Origin: Bacillus atrophaeus
Lineage (GTDB): Bacteria > Bacillota > Bacilli > Bacillales > Bacillaceae
Direction of reading: 5' to 3'
NCBI RefSeq assembly: GCF_001584335.1
Contig: NZ_LSBB01000001.1
Coordinates: 62,001 to 126,000, forward strand
Length of the DNA stretch: 64,000 bases
The notes beneath the pieces were generated by a model, which saw nothing but the letters and a program-made list of their open reading frames with translations, searched no databases and was not told the origin of the DNA. The position numbers were made by a program, and so were the translations under genes. This document shows, one piece after another, positions 35,678-45,174 of the stretch. Each line of letters starts with the position of its first letter. Within the stretch, counting starts at the first letter, position 1.

Positions 35678-36568
35678 GATTATTAAAAAAATTAAGGGTG
35701 ACAAAATAATAAAGATTCTCTGTATAAAAATTATTATTTCGTATAACTACAGAAATATTTTAAATTCAGTAATCAGCCCATAGATAAGAACCTTCCGTTT
35801 TTGAATTTTATCTGTTATATTTTATATGATATTTTACCCAATTCTTACTTTGGTATTTAATGATATTTAAAATCAGATATAGAATCGGATTAACTATTTT
35901 CTAATTATTGGAACTAGAAAACAAGAGATGTTGAAATTACTATATCATTTGAAATATTGGAAAAGATAATGGTTAAGGATAATGCCTGGATTGGCATCTG
36001 AAGAGCAGTTGCTGACGTTACGTTGTACCTATTATAAACAAAGAAAAAATATCTGATTGTAATATATTTTATTATTCGGAGCGGGTGATGGCTGTTAAAA
36101 ATTGTTGTCATCCGTTTCCGATATAGCTTGAGGTTTGGATATATTCACTTTTGTAACTAAATTAAATTTTCACTCCAGAACACTATAGTTTGCTGGATTA
36201 TAATAACGAAGAGATGAAACATATATTATTATCATTTCTTGAAGAACCCTTAAATATTTATGACTTAATTAATTAAGATTTTCTACTCAAGGATATTGTG
36301 TTTATCTATCGAAGGTCTAAAACTAGAAGAAATAGGTAGGTGTTGGCTCAAATATGCAACAAGCGAATGGATAAATATGCTCGAGCTAGAACAATGTATC
36401 GCGAACCAAACTAGAAATACGCTCTGCCCTTCAAATACAGCGTCTGTACTGGGTTTCATACTTTGATTTTCGTGCAAAACAACCTATATTTTTGTATTGG
36501 TATTTACGTATTTGAAAATACAGATAACCAGACTTGTTAGCAATTTGCAGCGTTAAATGAGAACCAGC
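35678..36568. other. AT-rich spacer after Gabija, no intact gene
   Basis: About 890 nt with many stops in all frames and no ORF with a ribosome-binding site. One start-less frame (about 36280-36465, with LKLEEIGRCWLKYATSEWINML) may be a decayed gene piece, but I do not recognise it. The region probably contains the right junction of the defence insertion. Confidence 0.4.
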
Positions 36569-36598
36569 AAAAAAGAGCCCAGAGAAAGTCAGCTCTGA
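36569..36598 (-). terminator. Terminator of fbp
   Basis: On the minus strand AGAGC and GCTCT pair around a 13-nt loop containing TGACTTTCTCTGG, followed by TTTTTT. Confidence 0.6.
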
Positions 36599-36612
36599 AC
36601 CCCCTATACTCC

Positions 36613-38538
36613 TCACTTCATATACCGATACTCCCGCAAACTCTCCAAAATCGCAACTTCCTGCAGCAGTTCCTCACCCACATTCGTTTCCTTCACTTTC
36701 TTCCGCTCGAGCTCTTTGTCCACTAATCGTTTCACCGTTAAGACATCGGTTCCGGTGCTTAGGACTTCTGCCTTGGAATTAAAGTGTTTATGGGCGACGA
36801 GCTGCATGCCGTAGGAGTTGTATAACAGCGTGTAGCCGGCGATGCCTGTTGTGGATTGGTAGGCTTTGGAGAAGCCGCCGTCGATGACGATCATTTTTCC
36901 GTTTGCTTTGATTGGGTCTTCTCCTTCGATTTCTTTTACGGGTGTATGGCCGTTGATGATATGGCCATGATCTGGATTGAGGCCGAATTCTGCCAGGATG
37001 TTTCGGCAGGTTGCCTCGTCTTCACGTAAATAGTAATACGGGTTTTTCTTCTCTTTATGCGTTTCCTTCTCTTTAATGAAATACCGCTCAAATGTCGTCA
37101 TGGCGCGTTTTCCGAAGAGGGAAGAGTACTCGCCTGTCCATAAATACCAAGCCATATCCGTCGCCAGATCATTGGTTTCTTCCGGGTGGGCAAACGCTTC
37201 CCGCAAGAATCGTTCAAATACATCGAGCAGCTCACGGCCTGCATACGGTTTATCCTCAATCATCATCGTTTCCATATTGCCGTTTTCATCGACAGGAATA
37301 CAGCCGTGAATCAACAGGTTGCCGTTATATTTTAAATAAAGGCTGCCTTTTTTCATCATAAAATTCATATGGCGGCCCAGCTTTTCAGAATGCTGGACAG
37401 AGAATAGCAGCTTGTCTATGATTTCTGCTTCTTCTTCTAATAGCTGATCTGGCTGCTCCGGATTAATCGTAGCAAAGCAGGTGTTTTCCAGTTGATATGT
37501 TTTTCCGTTCAGCGTGATTTCGTTTTTGTCATAATCTATTTTCTCTAATAATAGCCGTTCCTCCATGTTAAAGTTCGGCCGTCTCTTGATAATCGGGCTC
37601 TCAAGCTTGAATTGGATCATGGCAATGGCTTGATGGATTTTTGTGATTTGCTTAATCTCTTCTTCCGGTCTGTTTTCGTCTGCTTTTGGACGGAACGCTG
37701 GATTATCATCGTAATATTTTTCGGCCAGGTTCATCAGCGGTCTTAAATTGATGCCGTACACGTCTTCAATAATGTCCAGGTTGTCATAGCGGGCACAGAT
37801 GCGGATAATATTGGCCAGACATACTTTGGAACCGGAATAGGCGCCGATCCAAAGGACATCGTGATTTCCCCACTGAATATCGACTGAATGATAATTGATT
37901 AGCTCCTCCATAATCCGATCCGGCTGCGGGCCGCGGTCGTAAATATCGCCGACCACATGCAGATGGTCGACCACCAATCGCTGAACGCTGTAAGCAAGAC
38001 CGGTGATCAGCTTATCGGCTTGGCCAAGTTCAATGATCTGGTCTATGATTTCGGAGTAATATTGCTCCTTGTTGCCAGCTTGTTCTGTTTTGTATAGCAG
38101 CTCCTCCGTGATATAAGCAAACTGGGCAGGCAGTGCTTTACGCAATTTGGAGCGGGTATACTTCGAGGAGCAATAAGAAACAAGCCTAATCATTCGGTTA
38201 ATCGTTTCTTTATACCACTCGTTTAACGCTTCTTTCGCATCAAAATCATGTTTGATTAACTTCAATTTGTCTTCCGGATAATAGACCAATGCTGCTAAGT
38301 CATCAATTTCTTTATCGTAAATGACACCGCTGAAAATGTCGCGTATCTTCTCTTTGACTCGTCCTGAACCATTACGCAGCACGTGCTGGAATGCCTGATA
38401 CTCCCCGTGCAAATCACTGACAAAATGCTCGGTGCCTTTTGGCAGGTTCAGTATCGCTTTCAAATTAATGATTTCCGTTACCACTTTTTCTTCACAATCG
38501 TATTTTTGTGCGAGTAAATCTAAGTACTTGCTTTCCAA
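36613..38538 (-). CDS. fbp: Fructose-1,6-bisphosphatase, class III
   Basis: A 641-residue gluconeogenic phosphatase of the Firmicutes-specific class III, related to calcineurin-type metallophosphoesterases. Metal-binding motifs are [12 protein letters not shown] (about 41), [11 protein letters not shown] (about 197), [12 protein letters not shown] (about 221), and the late [12 protein letters not shown] and [10 protein letters not shown]. The start is TTG 38538 ([12 protein letters not shown]), with AAAAGGGG upstream. It is transcribed alone, opposite to its neighbours. Full length, intact. Confidence 0.95.
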   Translation of the reverse strand: MESKYLDLLAQKYDCEEKVVTEIINLKAILNLPKGTEHFVSDLHGEYQAFQHVLRNGSGRVKEKIRDIFSGVIYDKEIDDLAALVYYPEDKLKLIKHDFDAKEALNEWYKETINRMIRLVSYCSSKYTRSKLRKALPAQFAYITEELLYKTEQAGNKEQYYSEIIDQIIELGQADKLITGLAYSVQRLVVDHLHVVGDIYDRGPQPDRIMEELINYHSVDIQWGNHDVLWIGAYSGSKVCLANIIRICARYDNLDIIEDVYGINLRPLMNLAEKYYDDNPAFRPKADENRPEEEIKQITKIHQAIAMIQFKLESPIIKRRPNFNMEERLLLEKIDYDKNEITLNGKTYQLENTCFATINPEQPDQLLEEEAEIIDKLLFSVQHSEKLGRHMNFMMKKGSLYLKYNGNLLIHGCIPVDENGNMETMMIEDKPYAGRELLDVFERFLREAFAHPEETNDLATDMAWYLWTGEYSSLFGKRAMTTFERYFIKEKETHKEKKNPYYYLREDEATCRNILAEFGLNPDHGHIINGHTPVKEIEGEDPIKANGKMIVIDGGFSKAYQSTTGIAGYTLLYNSYGMQLVAHKHFNSKAEVLSTGTDVLTVKRLVDKELERKKVKETNVGEELLQEVAILESLREYRYMK

Positions 38539-39055
38539 AACCGTCCATCCCCTTTTTAGAATAAACCCCTATTTATGAGCATTTGCATGATAAGGTGAAT
38601 TTAAAAGTATGACATTATTTTTAATCATTGGACCCTTATACGATAGTAACGCATAACTCCTTTTAGAGACAATCAAAACGAGGGAAAGAGGCGCCGAAAT
38701 AAGCGAGATAAAGAAAAAGCAGAAAAAAGAGAGAAAGATTAAGGCAGATAGAGCTAAAAAAATCTACGGAGGAGGTTATTTAGTCGAGGGCTTAGGCTGA
38801 AAGGTTCAGTATCCTCTTTATTCTTGTTATCAATATGTATTGATATGGTAAGACGATCCGTTTATTTGGCTTGTTTGTCAATTATCTTGTAAGGAATTGC
38901 CTTGAGGAAACTGCCATTGTTGTACTTTGAGTGTTATATATTGTAAACTAGAGTAAAAGATCTCCAAATGTATCATCAAAAAACATTTCTTACAGTTCCG
39001 AATCGGAAACGAAAGAGGCATCTTGAAAATCCAAATATTTCCTAGGGGTATGTAT
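38539..39055. other. Intergenic region between fbp and yydI, no gene seen
   Basis: About 515 nt. The left end must contain the fbp promoter (minus strand). No yydF-, yydG- or yydH-like coding remains are visible. A frame without start codon ends near 38801 (KKIYGGGYLVEGLG) and may be a relic. Confidence 0.4.
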
Positions 39056-39685
39056 ATGAACATAGCGAATTATACTTTAAAAGTGAAAGGTAAAACGTTA
39101 CTTCAGGACACGGACTTACATTTTTCGAATGGGAAAATCAATCATATAGTCGGAAAAAATGGAGTCGGTAAATCACAGCTTGCTAAAGACTTTTTATTAA
39201 ATAATAGCAAACGAATCGGTAGAGATATTCGTCAAAATGTTTCTTTAATCTCTAGCTCGTCGAATATACCTCATGATGTTTCTAAGGACTTTTTATTAAA
39301 TTTTTTGAGCGAAAAGTTTGATTCAGAAAAGATAAATAAGATTGCGAGTTTACTTAATCTTGATAATATAGATGGTAAAGTTCTTATCAAAAATTTAAGT
39401 GATGGGCAAAAGCAAAAATTAAAATTGCTTAGCTTTTTACTAGAGGATAAAAATATTATTGTTTTAGATGAAATCACAAATTCATTAGACAAAAAAACGG
39501 TTATGGAAATTCATCGTTTTCTGAAAAAGTATATCCAGGAGAACCCAGAGAAGATTATCATTAATATTACACACGATTTGTCTGATTTAAAGGCGATAGA
39601 TGGGGATAATTATATATTTCATGATCAAAAAATCCATAAATATGATTCAGTGGAAAAGTTAATTGAAGTGTATATAAATGAGTAA
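39056..39685 (+). CDS. yydI: ABC transporter ATPase YydI
   Basis: A 209-residue ABC ATPase with Walker A VGKNGVGKSQLAK, signature NLSDGQKQKLKLLS, Walker B KNIIVLDEITNSLD and H-loop INITHDLSDL. Sequence and length agree with YydI of B. subtilis, which with YydJ exports or gives immunity to the YydF-derived epipeptide. The start ATG 39056 has TAGGGG 7 nt upstream. The producer genes yydFGH that precede it in 168 are missing, so only the immunity transporter remains. The stop overlaps the region of the yydJ ribosome-binding site. Confidence 0.88.
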   Translation: MNIANYTLKVKGKTLLQDTDLHFSNGKINHIVGKNGVGKSQLAKDFLLNNSKRIGRDIRQNVSLISSSSNIPHDVSKDFLLNFLSEKFDSEKINKIASLLNLDNIDGKVLIKNLSDGQKQKLKLLSFLLEDKNIIVLDEITNSLDKKTVMEIHRFLKKYIQENPEKIIINITHDLSDLKAIDGDNYIFHDQKIHKYDSVEKLIEVYINE

Positions 39686-39705
39686 TGGAACAGTGGGGGC
39701 ATAAG

Positions 39706-40428
39706 ATGAAATTAGAGTTAAAAAAAAGTATGAGCAACAAAGTTTTTGTTATATTAGGATCTATGATCGTTTTTTTATTTTTACTGGGGTATTTTTTGCT
39801 TGTTGGAATCGATAAAGTCAGCAATGTTACATCTGAGATGTTTTTCTTTAGCTCCTATACCGTTGCCACTCAATTTGGTTTGATGTTATTTTCATTTGTT
39901 ATAGCTTTCTTTATCAATAGAGAGTATTCAAATAAAAATATTCTCTTTTATAAATTAATTGGAGAAAACATCTATACCTTCTTTTATAAAAAGATAGCTG
40001 TTTTATTTTTGGAATGTTTTGCGTTTATAGCGCTTAGTCTGCTCATCATATCGTTGATGTACCATGATTTTTCCCATTTTACATTAATGCTATTCTTATT
40101 TTCTGCAGTTATATTGCAGTATATTTTAATCATTGGAACGATAAGCATTTTATGTTCTAATATATTAACTAGTATAGGTATTAGTATAGTTTATTGGATT
40201 ACTACAGTTATTTTAGTAGCAATAAGTAATAAAACGTTTGGTTTTTTTGCTCCTTTTGAGGCAGGTAACACTATGTACCACCGAATAGAAAAAGTGTTGC
40301 AATCTGATCATATGACACTTGGGATTAATGATATTATATACATTATTTTATATTTAATATCAATCATTATCATAAACGTAATTATTCTTCGCTTTTCTAA
40401 AACTAAATGGGTCAAAATGGGTATTTGA
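39706..40428 (+). CDS. yydJ: ABC transporter permease YydJ
   Basis: A 240-residue permease with six hydrophobic segments (for example VFVILGSMIVFLFLLGYFLL near the N-terminus). Length and sequence fit YydJ. The start ATG 39706 has GTGGGGG 7 nt upstream; the earlier in-frame ATG at 39685 is the end of yydI and lacks a site. It forms an exporter with YydI. A terminator follows at once. Confidence 0.88.
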   Translation: MKLELKKSMSNKVFVILGSMIVFLFLLGYFLLVGIDKVSNVTSEMFFFSSYTVATQFGLMLFSFVIAFFINREYSNKNILFYKLIGENIYTFFYKKIAVLFLECFAFIALSLLIISLMYHDFSHFTLMLFLFSAVILQYILIIGTISILCSNILTSIGISIVYWITTVILVAISNKTFGFFAPFEAGNTMYHRIEKVLQSDHMTLGINDIIYIILYLISIIIINVIILRFSKTKWVKMGI

Positions 40429-40434
40429 CAAAAG

Positions 40435-40464
40435 GAAGCTACTTCAAGTTGAAGTAGCTTTTTG
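40435..40464 (+). terminator. Terminator of yydIJ
   Basis: AAGCTACTTC/GAAGTAGCTT perfect stem, loop AAGTT, then TTTTTG. Confidence 0.9.
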
Positions 40465-40699
40465 TGTATACGATATCATCCAGGTGACGTGCTGTGTGTT
40501 TGAGTTTTGTTTAGGTGAGGTGTCTTTTAGCTTTCATCAATTGTCTTTCCCCATCTAAAACTCTTTTTTGATTATATGATTCTAATTAGGAAATAAAATC
40601 ACCATTGACAAACCACGCAACCCCTATTAAAATAAAAAGTTATCCGATAGTTGTTGTTTCTATCGAAAAATTCAATATGTAGCAAGCTATGATTGCTGT

Positions 40700-40845
40700 G
40701 GGTCACACTATAGCAGGAGCAGCTTCTGGAGAGACCGCGGAGATTCCGCGGCGCCGAAGGGTTCACAATCTCAGGCAAAAGGACAGAAGAGTACCGAATA
40801 TGTATTTGTCGTGCTGATGATTGTCAGCGCACAAATATGATTTGT
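40700..40845 (+). ncRNA. Glycine riboswitch (single aptamer plus ghost hairpin)
   Basis: The segment contains the glycine aptamer core in order: AGCAGGAGCAGCTTCTGGAG, GAGACCGCGGAGATTCCGCG, GCGCCGAAGGGTTCACAATC, then CTCAGGCAAAAGGACAGAAG. Only one aptamer is present. It is followed by a hairpin (GTGCTGA/TCAGCGCAC within ATTTGT/ACAAAT, about 40804-40838) that fits the ghost aptamer of single glycine riboswitches. A terminator follows at 40861. The downstream gene is a glycine/D-alanine/D-serine permease type, which fits the ligand. Confidence 0.9.
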
Positions 40846-40860
40846 TATTCTTATGACCAC

Positions 40861-40890
40861 GAGATTGGAGGACATCCAATCTCTTTTTTA
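40861..40890 (+). terminator. Expression-platform terminator of the glycine riboswitch
   Basis: GAGATTGGA/TCCAATCTC perfect stem, loop GGACA, then TTTTTT. Whether glycine turns the gene on or off cannot be decided by eye. Confidence 0.85.
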
Positions 40891-40945
40891 TGGGCTTTTT
40901 TCACTGCTCGTCGTTTCACAATAAAGAGGTAAGGAGGAGTTTGAT

Positions 40946-42298
40946 TTGGAACAGCGAGAATTAAAGAGGGAGTTGTCCAATCGGCATGTGCAGCTCATCG
41001 CCATTGGCGGGACGATTGGCACCGGCTTATTTTTAGGTTCCGGTAAGGCGATTCAATTGGCGGGTCCTTCTATCATCTTTGCGTATTTCATTGTAGGTAT
41101 TGCGCTTTTTTTCGTGATGCGGGCGCTGGGAGAACTGCTGTTATCTAAAGCAGGTTATCAATCGTTAACAGATATTGCCGAGGAGTATCTGGGACCGCGG
41201 GCATCGTTTGTCACCGGCTGGACGTATTGGTTTTGCTGGATTATGACGGCTATGGCGGATGTGATTGCCGTCGGTGTATATGTGAAATATTGGTTTGATA
41301 TTCCGCAGTGGATCCCTGCACTTATCTGTTTACTCATTTTATTAGGGTTCAATCTATTAACGGTCAAGCTTTTTGGAGAATTGGAGTTTTGGTTTGCTTT
41401 AATAAAGGTCATTACGATTCTCGCATTAATTGTCATTGGGGTTATTTTGCTGGTGATCGGATTCAAGACGCATACAGGAACGGTTTCGGTTACAAATCTT
41501 TGGGAGCATGGCGGCTTGTTTCCAAACGGATTTTCAGGCTTTTTGCTTTCTTTCCAAATGGTGATCTTTGCATATGTCGGTGTGGAATTAGTAGGTGTAT
41601 CGGCAGCGGAAACATCGAATCCGAAAAAAAATATTCCATCGGCTATTAATAAAATTCCTTTGCGGATTCTATTTTTCTACGTCGGCGCGCTTATCGTCCT
41701 ATTATGTATTAACCCATGGACGGAATTGAATGCTGCCGAAAGTCCTTTTGTGAAAACCTTCAGCTTAGTCGGTATTCCGCTTGCTGCGGGTATCATTAAT
41801 TTTGTTGTATTAACGTCAGCCGCTTCTGCTTGTAACAGCGGGATGTTTTCAACAAGCCGGATTCTGTACAATTTAAGCAAAACGAAACAGGGCCCGGCCA
41901 ATTTTGCGAAGCTGAATAAAAATCATGTGCCGAGTAACGCGTTATGGGTATCGGTTATTGTCCTCTCAGCGGGAGCTCTTTTAAGCAAACTGATACCGGA
42001 ACAAGCTTTTGGCATCGTGACAACCATTAGCGCGATTTGTTTTATTTGGGTGTGGGGTGTGATTCTTGTTTGTCATATCAGATACAAGAAAACCCGTCCG
42101 CTATTACACTCAAGATCAACATTCAAAGCGCCATTTGCGCCGTTTATCAATTACGTTGTTCTGGCGCTGTTTGCTGTCATTCTCATGATTATGCTGTTTG
42201 CGGATGCAACTCGCCCGGCCTTGTTGCTGACTCCTCTGTGGTTTATTTTATTATTTATTTTATATTGGACTAGAGGAAACAAAAAAAGAAGGACCTGA
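40946..42298 (+). CDS. CycA-like D-serine/D-alanine/glycine permease
   Basis: A 450-residue amino acid permease with 12 membrane segments. It follows E. coli CycA closely in blocks such as SNRHVQLIAIGGTIGTGLFLG, AGPSIIFAYFIVG, FVTGWTYWFCWIMTAMADV and INFVVLTSAASACNSGMFS. Proton-coupled uptake of small neutral amino acids is expected; the glycine riboswitch in its leader supports glycine as a substrate. It starts at TTG 40946 with AAGGAGG 7-8 nt upstream. I did not assign the Bacillus symbol because I am not sure which paralogue it is. Confidence 0.88.
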   Translation: MEQRELKRELSNRHVQLIAIGGTIGTGLFLGSGKAIQLAGPSIIFAYFIVGIALFFVMRALGELLLSKAGYQSLTDIAEEYLGPRASFVTGWTYWFCWIMTAMADVIAVGVYVKYWFDIPQWIPALICLLILLGFNLLTVKLFGELEFWFALIKVITILALIVIGVILLVIGFKTHTGTVSVTNLWEHGGLFPNGFSGFLLSFQMVIFAYVGVELVGVSAAETSNPKKNIPSAINKIPLRILFFYVGALIVLLCINPWTELNAAESPFVKTFSLVGIPLAAGIINFVVLTSAASACNSGMFSTSRILYNLSKTKQGPANFAKLNKNHVPSNALWVSVIVLSAGALLSKLIPEQAFGIVTTISAICFIWVWGVILVCHIRYKKTRPLLHSRSTFKAPFAPFINYVVLALFAVILMIMLFADATRPALLLTPLWFILLFILYWTRGNKKRRT

Positions 42299-42342
42299 TG
42301 AGTCATATTAAATGGTGATTCCATAAATCTCTAATCATTAAC

Positions 42343-42380
42343 AAGCCGGTGTGCTGCATGCAGTATGCCGGCTTTATTTT
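42343..42380. terminator. Terminator of the CycA-like gene
   Basis: AAGCCGG/CCGGCTT outer stem with inner CTGCATGCAG palindrome, then TATTTTT. Confidence 0.8.
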
Positions 42381-42414
42381 TGGTTAACCGCTTCTCTTTA
42401 TAGGGATATATCTA

Positions 42415-42576
42415 ATGCAGAGGATTATCGAGGACCTTGAGCTTAATTTAATGAATCTCTCAAATAAATCAAGGCATAAAGTTAACAAAGTAATGGATTA
42501 TTTAGAGTAGCAAGGATTTGTTGAGCTAGTGAGCAGAAGACCAAAAGCTTATAAAATCAGCGAGAGGATTGTTTAG
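42415..42576 (+). pseudogene. Remnant of a TrmB-type HTH regulator with in-frame stop
   Basis: The frame begins ATG and reads LSNKSRHKVNKVMDYLE, a TAG stop, then QGFVELVSRRPKAYKISE and a final stop. The part KVNKVMDYLE-x-QGFVELVSRRPKAYK matches the winged-helix end of TrmB-family sugar-type regulators (VLExLEexGFVEvxxGRPKxYR). It is cut at both ends and interrupted, and it has no good ribosome-binding site, so it is a relic. Confidence 0.55.
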
Positions 42577-42613
42577 AAGAAATACTGCCTTCTTAATTCA
42601 ACGCAGACATATC

Positions 42614-42647
42614 AAAAAAGCCGCCAATCAGGTAATATGGCGGCTTT
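42614..42647 (-). terminator. Terminator of ahpCF
   Basis: Minus strand: AAAGCCGCCA/TGGCGGCTTTTTT hairpin 7 nt after the ahpF stop. Confidence 0.88.
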
Positions 42648-42653
42648 CTTGTA

Positions 42654-44183
42654 TTAGTTCCGGATCAAATAATCAAACGCTCCTAAAGCAGCACTTGCAC
42701 CTGATCCCATCGAAATAATAATTTGGTTATAAGGACCGTCTGTACAGTCACCGGCAGCGAATAAACCAGGAACGCTTGTTGCGCCGCGTTTGTCGACTAC
42801 GATTTCGCCGATGCGGTTGCGTTCAACGGTTTCGTCTAACCATTCTGTGTTTGGCACGAGACCGATTTGGACGAATACACCTTGAAGTTCAACGTGTTTT
42901 TCTTCGCCTGTTTCGCGGTCTGTGTATGTGATGCCGTTTACGCTTTGATCGCCTGTGATTTCTTTGGTTTGTACGTTTTTCAGTACTGTAACGTTTGGCA
43001 GGCTGTAGAGACGTTTTTGCAAGACTTCGTCTGCCTTCAGTTCCGGCGCGAACTCTAGCACAGTGACGTGATTGACAATACCTGCAAGATCAATCGCTGC
43101 TTCGATACCAGAGTTTCCGCCTCCGATAACGGCTACGTCTTTGCCTTCAAACAATGGGCCATCACAGTGCGGGCAGTAAGCGACACCTTTGTTTTTGAAC
43201 TCTTGTTCACCAGGTACGTTGACATTGCGCCAGCGGGCACCTGTTGAAAGGATGACTGTTTTACTTTTCAGGACAGCACCGTTTTCGAGTTCAAGCTCGA
43301 ACAGATCTTTTTTCTCAAGGCGTTTTGCGCGCTGAAGGTTCATGACATCAATATCATATTCCTTCACGTGCTCTTCAAGACTTGCAGCAAGCTTTGGTCC
43401 TTCAGTTGCTTTTACGCTGATGAAGTTTTCGATGCTCATGGTGTCGAGGACCTGTCCGCCGAAGCGTTCAGCGACAACACCTGTGCGGATTCCTTTACGC
43501 GCCGTGTAAATGGCTGCACTTGCGCCGGCAGGTCCGCCGCCGACAACAAGAACGTCGTAAGGATCTTTGTCAGCAAACTCAGATGCATCTGCGCCGCTGC
43601 CCATTTTCGCAAGAATCTCTTCGAGGGTCATACGGCCGCTTCCGAAAGTTTCGCCATTCAAGTAAACAGTTGGCACTGCCATGACGTTTTTGTTTTCGAC
43701 TTCTTCTTTAAACGCCGCACCGTCAATCATGGTGTGAGTGATGTTCGGGTTCAGCACGCTCATCATGTTTAAAGCTTGTACAACGTCAGGACAGTTGTGG
43801 CATGTCAGGCTGATATAAGATTCAAAGCGGTACTCACCGCTGATGTTCTTCACCTGATCAATGACCTTCTGATCTACCTTAGGCGGTCTGCCGCTCACTT
43901 GCAGCAATGCCAATACTAAAGAAGTGAATTCGTGTCCAAGAGGAATACCGGCGAAAGTGACGCCAGTGTCTTCTCCGGCGCGATTCACACTGAAGCTTGG
44001 CGTTCTGTTCAATTCAGCTTTTTCAACAGTGATTTTCGATGACATGGAAGCCAGCTCATCAATCAGAGCCAGCATATCCTTAGAGGTGTCATCTTCACCT
44101 GCGCTCACTTTGAGAACAATGTCATTCTCAATTAGCTGCATGTATTGATTTAATTGTGCTTTGATATTTGCTTCAAGTACCAA
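42654..44183 (-). CDS. ahpF: Alkyl hydroperoxide reductase subunit F (AhpF)
   Basis: A 509-residue flavoprotein that passes electrons from NADH to AhpC. The N-terminal tandem thioredoxin-fold domain has the Cxx[12 protein letters not shown] (about 130). The thioredoxin-reductase-like part has the FAD motif [14 protein letters not shown], the redox Cxx[11 protein letters not shown] (about 336), the NAD motif [13 protein letters not shown] and the final [16 protein letters not shown]. It follows ahpC by 13 nt and is controlled from the ahpC promoter (PerR). Confidence 0.96.
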   Translation of the reverse strand: MVLEANIKAQLNQYMQLIENDIVLKVSAGEDDTSKDMLALIDELASMSSKITVEKAELNRTPSFSVNRAGEDTGVTFAGIPLGHEFTSLVLALLQVSGRPPKVDQKVIDQVKNISGEYRFESYISLTCHNCPDVVQALNMMSVLNPNITHTMIDGAAFKEEVENKNVMAVPTVYLNGETFGSGRMTLEEILAKMGSGADASEFADKDPYDVLVVGGGPAGASAAIYTARKGIRTGVVAERFGGQVLDTMSIENFISVKATEGPKLAASLEEHVKEYDIDVMNLQRAKRLEKKDLFELELENGAVLKSKTVILSTGARWRNVNVPGEQEFKNKGVAYCPHCDGPLFEGKDVAVIGGGNSGIEAAIDLAGIVNHVTVLEFAPELKADEVLQKRLYSLPNVTVLKNVQTKEITGDQSVNGITYTDRETGEEKHVELQGVFVQIGLVPNTEWLDETVERNRIGEIVVDKRGATSVPGLFAAGDCTDGPYNQIIISMGSGASAALGAFDYLIRN

Positions 44184-44196
44184 TGGAATGCACTCC

Positions 44197-44760
44197 TTAG
44201 ATTTTACCTACTAGGTCAAGGCTTGGTGTAAGTGTTTCAGAACCTTCTTCCCATTTAGCCGGGCAAACTTCACCTGGGTTTTGACGAACATATTGAGCTG
44301 CTTTTACTTTGTTTACCAGGTTGCTTGCGTCACGGCCGATACCGCCTGCATTGATTTCAACAGTTTGGATTACGCCATCCGGATCGATGATGAATGTACC
44401 GCGGTCAGCAAGACCTTCTTCTTCGTTAAGTACATCAAAGTTACGAGAGATCGTTTGAGATGGGTCACCGATCATAGCGTAAGTGATTTTGCCGATTTTT
44501 TCAGAGCTGTCATGCCAGCCTTTGTGTACGAAGTGAGTATCTGTAGAAACAGAGTATACTTCAACACCAAGTTCTTTTAGGGCTGCGTATTGGTTTTGAA
44601 GATCTTCAAGTTCAGTCGGACATACGAAAGAGAAATCTGCTGGGTAGAAGCAGAATACGCTCCATTGACCTTTTAGGCTTTCGTTTGTTACATCGATGAA
44701 TTCACCGTTTTTGTAAGCTTTCGCTGCGAATGGTTGTACTTCTTTTCCAATTAGAGACAT
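44197..44760 (-). CDS. ahpC: Alkyl hydroperoxide reductase subunit C (AhpC)
   Basis: A 187-residue 2-Cys peroxiredoxin. The peroxidatic Cys lies in FSFVCPTEL (about 47) and the resolving Cys in [10 protein letters not shown] (about 166). It reduces H2O2 and organic peroxides and is recycled by AhpF. AGGAGG precedes the ATG. A PerR-like box lies upstream, in keeping with peroxide induction. Confidence 0.97.
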   Translation of the reverse strand: MSLIGKEVQPFAAKAYKNGEFIDVTNESLKGQWSVFCFYPADFSFVCPTELEDLQNQYAALKELGVEVYSVSTDTHFVHKGWHDSSEKIGKITYAMIGDPSQTISRNFDVLNEEEGLADRGTFIIDPDGVIQTVEINAGGIGRDASNLVNKVKAAQYVRQNPGEVCPAKWEEGSETLTPSLDLVGKI

Positions 44761-44826
44761 AATTTATGTTCCTCCTAAATGTGATTTTGAGAATATTAAA
44801 AAGCATAAAGTATAAACTTTAGCTTT

Positions 44827-44841
44827 CAATAATAATTCTAA
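44827..44841 (-). promoter_or_regulatory. PerR box candidate of ahpCF
   Basis: On the minus strand TTAGAATTATTATTG matches the Per box TTATAATNATTATAA at most positions and lies about 67 nt before ahpC. A TTGACA occurs further upstream (complement of 44874-44879), with AATAAT 17 nt later. Confidence 0.6.
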
Positions 44842-45114
44842 TTATATATGAATTATTAAATAACATTTATTTTTTGTCAAGGGGAAACACCTAGATTATT
44901 TTTGCTTTTTGTACTTATGATGGGGAAATACTGGTAATGATTGGTCTATTTTGTTCTATCAAGGATGATGAAATTTATCATGGCCTATTCTCAATTAGAA
45001 GTGATATTGGGGTGTGAAAATGCAGTTTGATCACTTTCGCCGTACTAAAAATGATTGAACGTGTCTTTGTCGAAATGAAGTTGGAAGAGAAATTTTTTTC
45101 ACCGCCATGAATTT
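44842..45114. other. Spacer between ahpC and gntZ, nothing recognised
   Basis: Contains the ahpC promoter at its left end. No ORF with a ribosome-binding site is seen in the rest. Confidence 0.4.
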
Positions 45115-45162
45115 AAAAAAGCTGGCAAACTGGACCTTTTCAAGTCCGGTTTTCCAGCTTTT
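45115..45162 (-). terminator. Terminator of the gluconate operon
   Basis: Minus strand: a long stem from AAAAGCTGG with inner ACCGGACTT pairs with the complement and ends in a T-run, 12 nt after gntZ. Confidence 0.85.
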
Positions 45163-45174
45163 GTTACATACTCT

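Noticed and set aside
36280..36465. Start-less frame with LKLEEIGRCWLKYATSEW after Gabija
   Set aside because: No start codon with a ribosome-binding site, no recognised family; could be a relic or chance.
38655..38801. Frame ending KKIYGGGYLVEGLG upstream of yydI as a possible yydF-type peptide
   Set aside because: No start codon after the upstream stop and no match to the YydF core as I remember it.
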